From: Jonesia denitrificans DSM 20603
GTDB taxonomy: Bacteria > Actinomycetota > Actinomycetes > Actinomycetales > Cellulomonadaceae
Reading direction: 5' to 3'
Length of the DNA: 64,000 nt
NCBI RefSeq assembly: GCF_000024065.1
Contig: NC_013174.1
Coordinates: 1-64,000, forward strand
The notes below the pieces were generated by a model. The model was given only the letters and a program-made list of their open reading frames with translations. It was not told where the DNA came from and made no database searches. The translations under genes were made by a program, and so were the position numbers. Shown one piece after another: positions 47,741-56,063 of this stretch. Each line of letters begins with the position of its first letter. The first letter of the stretch is position 1.

Positions 47741-47807
47741 TGTGGACCATTTTGCACGTGAGAGTGCGGAAAATTGTGGTCCACACGAATACAAAATGGT
47801 CCACACA
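47741..47807 (+). repeat. 67-bp interspersed repeat, copy 6 (best consensus)
   Basis: Begins TGTGGACCATTTTG and ends CAAAATGGTCCACACA; the outer arms are complementary over 14 bp. The inner part has GCACGTGAGAGTGC and TTGTGGTCCACACG. It is closest to the majority sequence. It lies between the two paralogous small membrane protein genes, in a 533-bp gap otherwise without genes. Confidence 0.92.
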
Positions 47808-48159
47808 AGGTGCATGGGGCTGGAGCGGAGGGCTGGAGCGGTGGGCTCGCGTGGAGTGCAGGCGTGGTGGCGAGTGAGTGAGCTGGAGACAGAGTCGCAA
47901 CGGTGACATATTTACTCACTGTTCACGCAAATCGACCACAATCATCCTCAAGGGGGATACCGCCAGGAATACGCCGCTGGCACGATTGTTCTCGTAAACA
48001 GTTGCAGCTTGCACGGCAAATCAACGTTCGAGCGCAACACCATGGTAGGGGGCCATCGTTCATGTATGACAAGCAGCCGCGTAGACGATGCGGACAACAA
48101 CGAAACGTGCACCCCTTGCCATGCCGGAGAGACGCGAAGCATGGAACAAAGGAGGGGTG

Positions 48160-48543
48160 ATGGCAGAAGACGCTCCATCATCGACGAGGAAAATCATTGT
48201 GATCGTTGTCGGCGTTGTCATTGCGGTCGCAGTTGCCCTTGGTGGCATGGGTGTCGTGACCGGGGTGCTGCTGCGAGGTGAGACTAGCGCTCACCCGCCC
48301 TGTGATCAGCTACCAGCTGTCACAGAAGTGGAAGACGCGCTTGCCGCCCACCCCTCCCTTGTCCAAGAACTCGAGGATCTTGGTGACAATGTCCAGGTCA
48401 CCGTTGGTGAACCGTGTGGGACCAGCACTGATCAGGCGCTCGTTCAGGTGACCTACGCAGAAAAATCTGAACGTGATGCCATCGACTCCACGCTTGGACA
48501 ACGCGAAGGGTTCGGAGTGCCCGTCTATGTCGTGAAGAACTGA
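48160..48543 (+). CDS. Small single-pass membrane protein, paralogue B
   Basis: A 127-residue protein with a short cytoplasmic start, one membrane segment (about 12-38, IIVIVVGVVIAVAVALGGMGVV) and an outer domain with two cysteines (HPPCDQLP and GEPCGTS). It ends with QREGFGVPVYVVKN. It is a paralogue of the gene at 47216: cysteines, ERDAID/ELDAID block and C-terminus align. ATG 48160 follows GGAGGGG. It sits 150 bp upstream of the bacteriocin gene; a link to immunity is possible but unproven. Confidence 0.75.
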   Translation: MAEDAPSSTRKIIVIVVGVVIAVAVALGGMGVVTGVLLRGETSAHPPCDQLPAVTEVEDALAAHPSLVQELEDLGDNVQVTVGEPCGTSTDQALVQVTYAEKSERDAIDSTLGQREGFGVPVYVVKN

Positions 48544-48692
48544 TAGAGGACAAGGTTCGCCCGGCGTTTATCCCGACATGTGAGATTAATCCTATTCAGG
48601 CTTTAGGCGAGTACATAACCTCACCATGAGGCCTCACATCTCAGGAAAAACAGACAGAAAACCTGTTACTCATTGAAGGAAGGAAACGCATC

Positions 48693-49031
48693 ATGCGACA
48701 GATGCGCACCACCCTGGCGGCCCTATGCGTCGCCGCAACAATGACACTCGCAGGCCCAAGCCTCGTCGCGAGCGCATAGGAATCAGTAGGACTCAAAACC
48801 CAGTACCCATCAGCAGGCGGAACCTGGCAATACGGATTCGAGAACGTCAAACTCCGCTCCTACTACACCGTCAACACATGCCACGGAAGCACCGTGCACA
48901 AGAAAATTGACGGAAAAATCGTCAACACATCACGCAGCGTTGACACGGCATCCGGGAAGAAATCCATTGCAGAAGTAGGGACCGTGAACTCACCAGGGCT
49001 GAGCGGCAACTACTACTACCGCACCTGCTAA
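48693..49031 (+). pseudogene. Lactococcin-972-type bacteriocin precursor with in-frame amber codon
   Basis: The frame from ATG 48693 (GAAGGAAGG upstream) encodes a signal peptide (MRQMRTTLAALCVAATMTLA, then GPSLVASA), then TAG at 48777-48779 (codon 29). It continues open for 83 more codons to TAA at 49029. The second part has the lactococcin 972 pattern: [18 protein letters not shown] and a C-terminal NYYYRTC. The stop falls at the expected signal-peptidase site. Apart from it the gene looks intact, so the lesion is recent, or a sequencing error, or is read through. No alternative start would supply a signal peptide. Confidence 0.82.
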
Positions 49032-49042
49032 CCACGACTCAC

Positions 49043-49079
49043 CCTGGGTAGCGTCGCACACACTGCGAGGCTACCCAGG
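49043..49079 (+). terminator. Stem-loop between bacteriocin and exporter genes
   Basis: CCTGGGTAGC (49043-49052) pairs with GCTACCCAGG (49070-49079), with an inner CGCA/TGCG stem. No T-run. It lies 12 nt after the bacteriocin stop and may reduce read-through into the exporter genes. Confidence 0.6.
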
Positions 49080-49133
49080 TATCGCATCGACAATAATCAA
49101 CCCACAGACACAAGAACCTGACGGACAACACAC

Positions 49134-51164
49134 ATGCACAAACACGTCATCGCTGTGACCGGCGTCGCCCTGTACGCCCTGCTCGCCGTCCTCGCCGGGG
49201 TCGTCACCGACTTCCACGACAGGTTCTACCCGCAAGCACTCGGAGTCACCGACACCATCACCGTCGACTTCACCAACTCCCCCTGGGACCGTGACGCCGC
49301 ACTCACCGGGATGCAACAACTCAACACCGACTACGACCTTGGCCTATACAAACTCCTGCCCGACCTCGACAGCACCGGGTCGCAACTCTACGTTGACCTC
49401 ACACAACCAACCATCACTGACCCGCAACCACTGAACTGGTTCGCCGCCGACACCCCCGCCCACATCGTCGGAACAGACACCCTCACCAACTCCGTGATCG
49501 ACGGAGCCTACCTGATCACCCAACCCGCCCAACTAGGCCAAGCGATCGCGCATCTACAAGCTCTTGGTGTAGACGTCACCCACAACACAGCATCCCCCGT
49601 AGACAGCATCACCGGGTTAGCCGCCACCAGCGGATTCGCCGCCCCCATCCTCGCCGCCTGCGCCCTCATGGGCGCCATCACCGTGTACTGGCTGGCCGCG
49701 AAAGCCCGCTCACGGGCGTTACGCGTCCTCGCAGGAACCCCGCCCTGGCGCATCCAACTGCACGACCTCGGGACCCTGTTCGCCATCATCATCGGCGGGG
49801 CAACCGTCGTATTCACCACCGCAACCGTGACCATAGGTGCCACACGCGGCTGGGAATTTGTTCCCCTCTACGCCACGATCCTCGCCGTGTTCAGTGTGCT
49901 CACCCTCACCGCAACCACCCTCATCGCCCTTGCACTGTCCGCAATCTCATGGCCTAACACCGACCTGTTCGCCCGTCGAACCCCAGCCGTCGCCACCCTG
50001 CGCACCGCCGCGAAAATCGTCCAAATCGCCACACTTGCCGCCGTCATCGTCTACATTGGGCCAGCCTGGACCGCCACCACCAACGCCGCCGCAACCGCAC
50101 GGCAACTCGACGCATGGAACCAACTCTCCAACGAAGTCCACCTCTCCTTTGCCATGCTCGACGACGACATGGAAACAATCGCCCCCACCATCGGCACCAT
50201 CATCCGCGACGCCGAACACGACAACCAAGCAGCCCTGTCCTACACCATCTTCAACGACACCTGGGGCGGCAACTTCGGCCCCTACAGTGCAATCAGCATC
50301 GTCAACACCCGCTGGCTTGACCTCATGACCCCGTCAGTCGCCAGCGAAAATACACCAACAACCGATGCGCCCACCAACACACCCGACACGCCCGCAACCA
50401 CAATGGCCGGGTTAGAACCCGCAGGAGAAGACGCGGCGCGCATCGTCACGCGAGAACTCGCCCCCACCCTCGAACTCTGGGCACCCGCCGGACGCACCCC
50501 CAGCGACATCCTCGCCGACTCGCAACTCCTCACACCAACCACCAACACCGCCTACCCCGTAGCCCACGGCGGGACAGCTGGACAACTCAGCTTCCTCAAC
50601 GACGTCCTCATCATCACCGTGCCCACCATCACCGGGACCTTCAACGACACCAACCTCACAGCCCTCGCCTCCAGCGCCAATATCATCCTCACCGACCCAG
50701 CCACCACCCACCAACGACTCATCGACGCCGGACTCACCCGAAACAACCTCACAGCCCGTGGCATCGACGGAAGCATCCAACCCCTCTACGTCGCCGAACA
50801 AGGAATCCTCGAAGCCCAATTCGCCACCTACCTCGCACAACTCCTCACCCTCTCCATCGCCGCACTCACCATCGCTTTCATCGTGTCCGTGGCAATCAAC
50901 GCGGTCATCGCCAGTAACCTCAACGCCCGCCGCGACTTCCCCCTACGCCTCGCCGGACACACCTGGGAAACCGTCACCCGTCCCCGCGCCACCACCGACC
51001 TCCTCATCGGCGTCATCATCACCGGAATCATCGTGGCCCTCCAACCCGCAGACACCCTCCTCATCACAGCCGGAGCCGCCACCCTCGGCATGATCGCCCT
51101 CTACACCGCACACCCCATCGCCGCGTCCATCGCCTTCCGACACGTCACCCGGCGCACACTATGA
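49134..51164 (+). CDS. Bacteriocin-associated integral membrane protein (lactococcin 972 group ABC permease)
   Basis: A 676-residue membrane protein with one N-terminal helix, a large outer domain, a central group of helices (about 160-310), a second outer domain, and a C-terminal FtsX-like group of helices (about 560-670). This is the layout of the putative immunity/export permease found after lactococcin-972 genes. It pairs with the ATPase 58 bp downstream. Together they should export the bacteriocin or protect against it. Codon use is very C-rich at third positions. Confidence 0.82.
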   Translation: MHKHVIAVTGVALYALLAVLAGVVTDFHDRFYPQALGVTDTITVDFTNSPWDRDAALTGMQQLNTDYDLGLYKLLPDLDSTGSQLYVDLTQPTITDPQPLNWFAADTPAHIVGTDTLTNSVIDGAYLITQPAQLGQAIAHLQALGVDVTHNTASPVDSITGLAATSGFAAPILAACALMGAITVYWLAAKARSRALRVLAGTPPWRIQLHDLGTLFAIIIGGATVVFTTATVTIGATRGWEFVPLYATILAVFSVLTLTATTLIALALSAISWPNTDLFARRTPAVATLRTAAKIVQIATLAAVIVYIGPAWTATTNAAATARQLDAWNQLSNEVHLSFAMLDDDMETIAPTIGTIIRDAEHDNQAALSYTIFNDTWGGNFGPYSAISIVNTRWLDLMTPSVASENTPTTDAPTNTPDTPATTMAGLEPAGEDAARIVTRELAPTLELWAPAGRTPSDILADSQLLTPTTNTAYPVAHGGTAGQLSFLNDVLIITVPTITGTFNDTNLTALASSANIILTDPATTHQRLIDAGLTRNNLTARGIDGSIQPLYVAEQGILEAQFATYLAQLLTLSIAALTIAFIVSVAINAVIASNLNARRDFPLRLAGHTWETVTRPRATTDLLIGVIITGIIVALQPADTLLITAGAATLGMIALYTAHPIAASIAFRHVTRRTL

Positions 51165-51222
51165 CACCCACAGATGCCGCGGACAGCGCGGACAGCGAAC
51201 GCACCGCAGAAAGGACACCCAC

Positions 51223-51864
51223 ATGCGCATCGATAGCCACGACCTGACCGTCACCATCGACGGGCGCACCATCATCGACCACGAAAACGTCACCTGCGAA
51301 CCCGGGGCCATGACCGCGCTCACCGGCCCCAGCGGCTCCGGCAAAACCACCCTCCTCCACACACTTGGGCTACTCCTACCAGCACAAACAGGGCGCATCG
51401 TTGCTGGTGGGCGCGACGTCACCGCATACAACCCGCGGCAACGCCGCCGCTTCTGGCGCGACCACGCCGCGTTCATCCTCCAGGACTACGGCATCATCGA
51501 CGACGACACCGTCGCATTCAACGTCACCATGCGCGCACGCACCAAACGCACCAACCCGGCCATGCTCGCCGCACTCGACAACACCGGGCTCCTCGGACGC
51601 GAAAACGACACCGCCTCCCACCTCAGCGGCGGCGAAAAACAGCGCCTTGCACTAGCGCGAGCGATCTACCGAAACGCACACATCCTCTACGTAGACGAAC
51701 CAACCGCGTCACTCGACGCCGCGAACCGCGACCATGTCATCGCGCTCCTCGCGAACTTCGCGCACACCGGCGCCACCGTCATCGCCTCCACCCACGACCC
51801 TGCACTCATTGCCGCCTGCGACACCCAACACGTCATGGGTCATCAAACGCTCGCTGGTGTGTAA
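51223..51864 (+). CDS. Bacteriocin export/immunity ABC transporter ATP-binding protein
   Basis: A 213-residue ATPase of the MacB/LolD-like group. It has Walker A GPSGSGKTT near residue 31, signature LSGGEKQRLALARAI, Walker B ILYVDEPTASLD and switch His in ASTHD. It is complete and of normal length. It serves the large permease upstream, completing the lactococcin-972-type three-gene locus. Confidence 0.9.
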   Translation: MRIDSHDLTVTIDGRTIIDHENVTCEPGAMTALTGPSGSGKTTLLHTLGLLLPAQTGRIVAGGRDVTAYNPRQRRRFWRDHAAFILQDYGIIDDDTVAFNVTMRARTKRTNPAMLAALDNTGLLGRENDTASHLSGGEKQRLALARAIYRNAHILYVDEPTASLDAANRDHVIALLANFAHTGATVIASTHDPALIAACDTQHVMGHQTLAGV

Positions 51865-51920
51865 CGCCGCCCGGCGCCCTCCACCCGGTTCTGGTGCGCT
51901 GTCCCTCACCGGGCTCCCTG

Positions 51921-51987
51921 TGTGGACCCTTTTGCACGTGAGAGTGCGGAAAAATGTGGTCCACACAGCGCCAAAATGGTCCACACG
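51921..51987 (+). repeat. 67-bp interspersed repeat, copy 7
   Basis: Begins TGTGGACCCTTTTG and ends AATGGTCCACACG. It shares GCACGTGAGAGTGCGGAAAA with copies 6 and 8. It lies in the gap between the exporter ATPase and the convergent fic gene. Confidence 0.92.
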
Positions 51988-52047
51988 GTGGGCGTTGGGC
52001 GGGTGAGCGGGTGAGCAGGGGGCGGGGGCAGTTTGGCGAGGGGGAGG

Positions 52048-53307
52048 TCAGCGAGCGCGCTTCAGTTCGGCGGCAAACGCATCGAGAATCCCGAGGAATC
52101 CGTCATGCTGCCAGACACGATGCCGCGCTTGGCCCGTACACTCCCTGATCACGGTCCGATCGACCAAGGCATCGACTGCGCGTTGCGCGGTCACCTTCCC
52201 CACACCCAAGGCGGTCATCACGTACTCATTATTGATGACCGGCTGTCCCACTAGTAACGGAAGGACACGCCACGCCGTAGCTTGCGGACGAAGCCCGACC
52301 AGCAACGAACGTGAGTTGTGGAGTTCGGTGACCAGCGCATCGACAAGCAGGTCGCCGCGGTGTGCGGCGAACCGAGCGGCCTGAGCGAATGCCGCCACAA
52401 TTGGGCCAGCATCACCACGCCGAAAAGCCTGCAAAGCCTCAAAATAGTCCGTGGTCCGCCGTAATAGACCCCCAGAAAGCGGGGCCGTCACATGCGACAC
52501 GAGCCCGTAAGAACGAAGCAGCGCATTGACCAACGCGCGACCAGTTCTCCCATTTCCGTCGACAAACGGGTGAATCGTTTCGAACTGCGCATGAGCGATT
52601 GCGATCTGGACAAGGGGTGGAATGTCAACACGGCCAATAAACGCCACCAAATCAGCCAGCGCACCTTCCACACGATGCGGTTGTGGTGCCACAAAGTCTG
52701 CACGCAACGGACCCGCATGACCAGGACCAATCCACACCACAACCTCCCGCAAACGCCCGGCATGTTCGGCCATGTCTCGCTGATGCTCAAGCAGTGCACT
52801 GTGCATCGCAAGAATTGCCGACACGTCAAGAGCACCCGCAAGCTGCAATGCCGCTTCCATCGCACGCACGTTCCCCACAACCAACCGGGCGTGGGGAGTA
52901 GAACGATGAGCCAACTCCGCAAGACTCAGTTGGCGGGCAGAGGTCGTCAACTGCTCGATTTGAGAACTTGACGCACTTTCCGTTCGAAGCAAGATAGCGC
53001 TCATCGGACCTAGAACCGCCCCTTCGGTGCCAAGTCTGCGCACAACTCGCTCATCAAACGCGACCAATGCGCGAGTCGCCTCATCCACATCAGCAGCAAC
53101 CGCCGAATCAAGAACGCATTGCCAGGTGGAAAACTGCGCGGGAATTGCCGACTGGTATCTTCCCGTTTGCCGCCGCAACTCCGACCTCGAAAACCCCTCG
53201 CCCGGCCCCGGGATCCACAGGTGCTCTTCCCACCCCACGGCGGGAACCGCGATACGTGCGATAGGGCGTTGGTCTGCGTCGTGGGGAGATCCCGAAAGTG
53301 GCGCCAT
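52048..53307 (-). CDS. Fic-domain protein with C-terminal winged helix
   Basis: A 419-residue Fic enzyme, expected to transfer AMP (or another nucleotide part) to target proteins. The active motif HPFVDGNGRTGR spans 246-257. An N-terminal helix SSSQIEQ (113-119) resembles the inhibitory motif (S/T)xxxE(G/N), with the inhibitory Glu118 present but followed by Gln. This implies a self-inhibited class II Fic. The C-terminal ~100 residues look like a winged helix, so it may bind DNA. ATG 53307; a 36-bp inverted repeat lies just upstream. No antitoxin gene is adjacent. Confidence 0.9.
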   Translation of the reverse strand: MAPLSGSPHDADQRPIARIAVPAVGWEEHLWIPGPGEGFSRSELRRQTGRYQSAIPAQFSTWQCVLDSAVAADVDEATRALVAFDERVVRRLGTEGAVLGPMSAILLRTESASSSQIEQLTTSARQLSLAELAHRSTPHARLVVGNVRAMEAALQLAGALDVSAILAMHSALLEHQRDMAEHAGRLREVVVWIGPGHAGPLRADFVAPQPHRVEGALADLVAFIGRVDIPPLVQIAIAHAQFETIHPFVDGNGRTGRALVNALLRSYGLVSHVTAPLSGGLLRRTTDYFEALQAFRRGDAGPIVAAFAQAARFAAHRGDLLVDALVTELHNSRSLLVGLRPQATAWRVLPLLVGQPVINNEYVMTALGVGKVTAQRAVDALVDRTVIRECTGQARHRVWQHDGFLGILDAFAAELKRAR

Positions 53308-53314
53308 GGGCTCA

Positions 53315-53350
53315 TCTTAGTAACACTTCCTGGCAGAAGTGTTACTAAGA
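53315..53350. promoter_or_regulatory. 36-bp inverted repeat at the fic promoter
   Basis: TCTTAGTAACACTTC (53315-53329) and its exact complement (53336-53350) are separated by 6 bp. It starts only 7 bp upstream of the fic start codon. A 15-bp perfect arm is longer than most operators. The fic protein's own winged helix is the natural candidate to bind it (inference). Confidence 0.7.
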
Positions 53351-53421
53351 GTGGGTAGTGGACACACTTTTAGTGTTGGGAGATGTCTGTTGGGGGTCTT
53401 GTTGAGGGGGCAGGGTGCCTA

Positions 53422-53488
53422 TGCGGACCCTTGTGCACGTGAGAGTGCGGAAAATTGTGGTCCATGCGCATTCAAAATGGTCCACACA
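53422..53488 (+). repeat. 67-bp interspersed repeat, copy 8
   Basis: Begins TGCGGACCCTTGTG (the only copy with C at position 3) and ends AATGGTCCACACA. It lies upstream of the decayed epimerase gene, in a stretch without other genes. Confidence 0.9.
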
Positions 53489-53744
53489 AGGGGCGGTGAG
53501 CGGTGGGCAGGCGCGAAGCGCGCCCACACGAGACACTGGGTGCAACAGCACCACGCCACAACACACCGGTGAGGGGACAACCGATGCGTGACACAACACC
53601 CAGCTCCACGGCGACTTCACCAACCACCCCCGCGGAGAGCTCGGCGCAGAGCACCGCGGAAAGCTCGGCGCAGAGCCCGGTGGAAAGCCCCGCACCTGAA
53701 CCGACGCCCGGCCCGCAGCGCATCGCAACGTTCGCGTGGGGACG

Positions 53745-54520
53745 ACACCCCAACACTCGTGTTGCAGGCGGGTGTGGTCATCGGGTCAGGGTCGGCATCA
53801 TTTGAAATGGTGCGACACCTCACCGAAGTTCTCCCCGTCATGCCCGCACCACAATGGGTACTCAACCACATTCAACCCATCGCTGTGCACGACGTTCTCT
53901 ACTACCTGCTCGGCGCATCGCCGCGCTTCCCGTGCTCACCCCACGTCTCGCATCGCATTGGGTCAACCTCGTCACGCCCGTGCCCCGGCAAATCGCCCGC
54001 CGACCCACTCCCCTCCGACCCCAACTGGGCTGGCCGCGCCGTCTACACGGACGAACGCACGGCCCACTCCACCGCCCCAGTCACCGACCTCTGGCACGTT
54101 GTCATCACCATCGGTGGTGACAACGGCTGGTACTCCACCCCTATCCTGTGGGCGATTCGCGGGTGGATTGACAAACTTGTGGGCGGCGTTGGGCTCGCAC
54201 GTGGCCGGCGATCCTCCACTACCGTCCACGTTGGTGACGCCATCGACTTCTGGCGTGTCGAAGCCGTCACCGAAGGTACCCTGCTCCGTCTTCGTGCCGA
54301 AATGAAAGTCCCCGGCCACGCTTGGCTTGAGATGCGCTGCGAACCGCACGACACCGGCTCCACCTACACCCAACGCGCAGTGTTCTTCCCCCGCGGCCTC
54401 GCCGGCCGCATGTACTGGTGGGCGGTTTACCCCTTCCATGGGCTCGTGTTCTCTGGGATGCAAAACCGGATTGTTGCGCTCGCTGAACAGCGCGCAGCAC
54501 GCCCCCAACAAGCGATGTGA
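53745..54520 (+). pseudogene. NAD(P)-binding epimerase/DUF2867 protein, decayed
   Basis: Remnant of a two-domain protein (SDR-type Rossmann domain plus C-terminal DUF2867). The Rossmann start is missing. The first recognisable part is TLVLQAGVVIGSGSASFEMVR. Similarity then jumps frame: in another frame around 53930-54000 the text LASHWVNLVTPVPRQIAR belongs to the same family. It returns to the first frame at PLPSDPNWAG and runs through an apparently complete DUF2867 end (LWHVVITIGGDNGWYS, AVFFPRGLAGRMYWWAVYPFHG). This indicates loss of the 5' part and two internal deletions or frameshifts. Confidence 0.78.
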
Positions 54521-54571
54521 CACCCGCGTGGTCTGCCCCCGCTTCGCTTCCTCTCGCGTGGCCTGCCCCCG

Positions 54572-54638
54572 CGTAAGGACCAGTTTGGTTGCGTGTGGAC
54601 CATAAATTTGTGCACTCTCGCGTCCAAAGTGGTCCACA
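54572..54638 (-). repeat. 67-bp interspersed repeat, copy 9 (inverted)
   Basis: Read on the minus strand it begins TGTGGACCACTTTGG at 54638 and ends CTGGTCCTTACG at 54572. It is the only copy in the opposite orientation. Its start merges into a 33-bp tandem array on the right. Confidence 0.9.
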
Positions 54639-54740
54639 CGCGAAGGAGGTGGATCTGCACAGTGGTCCACACGCGAAGGAGGTGGATCTGCACAGTGGTC
54701 CACACGCGAAGGAGGTGGATCTGCACAGTGGTCCACACGC
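54629..54740. repeat. 33-bp tandem array built on the repeat arm
   Basis: GGTCCACACG recurs at 54631, 54664, 54697 and 54730, exactly 33 bp apart. Three full units of AGTGGTCCACACGCGAAG plus GAGGTGGATCTGCAC are identical. The first GGTCCACA is the arm of copy 9, so the array looks like local amplification starting from that element. Units are identical without unique spacers, so not CRISPR. Confidence 0.92.
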
Positions 54741-54806
54741 GCGAGTGAAGAGTGTGAGAGCGTTTGCTGGAGTGATGAGCAGTGCAGGGGAGTTCGCAAG
54801 AAGGAA

Positions 54807-55928
54807 CTAGTCGTTGAGCACGAGATCAAACATGACTGGGTCGGTGAGCACACCATTGACTTGCAAAGCGATGCGGTGCTCTCCAGCATGATAGCGACGG
54901 GTCGTTATGGGCTTAAACGAATGGGACTTCGACACCCTGACGCTCGCACCAGCAAGAACATCCCGAACACCAATAGCGAAAGTCTTCCGCGTTAACGACC
55001 CATTGGCTTTCCGGTGGAACACCACATAATCCACGCGAACCCGTGCATCAACATCCCCCCGGTTGCGCAACACCGCAGAAAAAGGGAGCACCTCACCCAC
55101 AACGACGCGGGTCACCGCCACGGAAAGGTTTTCCACCTCTATCGCTGGGACGTGAGGAAACCCCACCAACTCAAGCGCCTGCGGGTGACCACGCTTCACC
55201 AGGGTGCGCAAGGCGTGCCGGACAAGTGCATCGGTCGTTGGGGCAGGGGCAGCAAGCCACCGGCGGGCGGTATCCAACACCACATCCTCGTGGTGGCGGC
55301 TCACATCATTGAGGTGATTCGCGACCGACCTGCGCACATACTCACTTTCATCCCGGTACAGCGCATCCAACACGGGTAGCGTCGCAGTCGGGCGCTCCAC
55401 AAGCGCCGGAATCCGCACACCCCACGGGAGGAACGGGCGCGTCCCCTCACTCGCGAGGCGCCGCACATGATGGTCCGGCGACGTAGTCCAACCCTCAACC
55501 ACGCGCAAAGCTCGCTCCCAATCGTGTAACAGCAACACGCGGATCGCGAACTCTGACGTCAACCGGCCGGTCAGCATCGCAAGAACATCGAGGGCGTCGT
55601 CAAACGCTGCGCTATTGACAGCCCCAGGCGACTCACTGACTGCCCGATGGGCGACCGCGTTCGTGACCGGCCACAATAACCAGCCCGCGAAACCTTCGTC
55701 ACGGGCGTACGCATCGCGAATCAGAGACGCGAACTCGGAGTAAGCGGGAGGGCCATCCGCAAGTAAAGCGTCGCGCAACGCATCCGACCGCTCCCGCAAG
55801 CTCAACCCATCCAACGCATCCACGGCCTGCGACAACGCGGGCCACTCGTGTCCGGGGCGGGTCAATGCCACGTGCTCCAATAACGACGCAGCAACATCAC
55901 GACCCAACAACTCATCAGCGAACGGCAT
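54807..55928 (-). CDS. DNA alkylation repair protein, HEAT-like (AlkD/COG4335 type)
   Basis: A 373-residue all-helical protein. The middle (about 90-260) contains HEAT-like repeats with HDWERALRVVEGWTTSPDHHVRRLASEGTRPFLPWG and ESEYVRRSVANHLNDVSR, typical of the AlkD-like family that removes alkylated bases. The C-terminal ~100 residues form a beta-rich domain common in this subgroup. ATG 55928. A stand-alone gene. Confidence 0.85.
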   Translation of the reverse strand: MPFADELLGRDVAASLLEHVALTRPGHEWPALSQAVDALDGLSLRERSDALRDALLADGPPAYSEFASLIRDAYARDEGFAGWLLWPVTNAVAHRAVSESPGAVNSAAFDDALDVLAMLTGRLTSEFAIRVLLLHDWERALRVVEGWTTSPDHHVRRLASEGTRPFLPWGVRIPALVERPTATLPVLDALYRDESEYVRRSVANHLNDVSRHHEDVVLDTARRWLAAPAPTTDALVRHALRTLVKRGHPQALELVGFPHVPAIEVENLSVAVTRVVVGEVLPFSAVLRNRGDVDARVRVDYVVFHRKANGSLTRKTFAIGVRDVLAGASVRVSKSHSFKPITTRRYHAGEHRIALQVNGVLTDPVMFDLVLND

Positions 55929-56063
55929 GCTCCCATCACATCATGACCCTCTGACATGCGGGGAGCCGGGGAGTCTGGGTGCTGGTGGGTGTGGGTGCTT
56001 AGCGATGCGCGGGCGTGGGGGAATGGTTCGCCCCCGCCCCCGCACCCGTCCCTGAACCTGGAG

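Noticed and set aside
49947-51360. Gly/Asp-rich minus-strand frames opposite the bacteriocin exporter genes
   Set aside because: Low-complexity antisense shadows of the C-rich coding strand.
54629-54740. Possible CRISPR array
   Set aside because: The 33-bp units are fully identical with no unique spacers and no cas genes are in the window; it is a simple tandem repeat.
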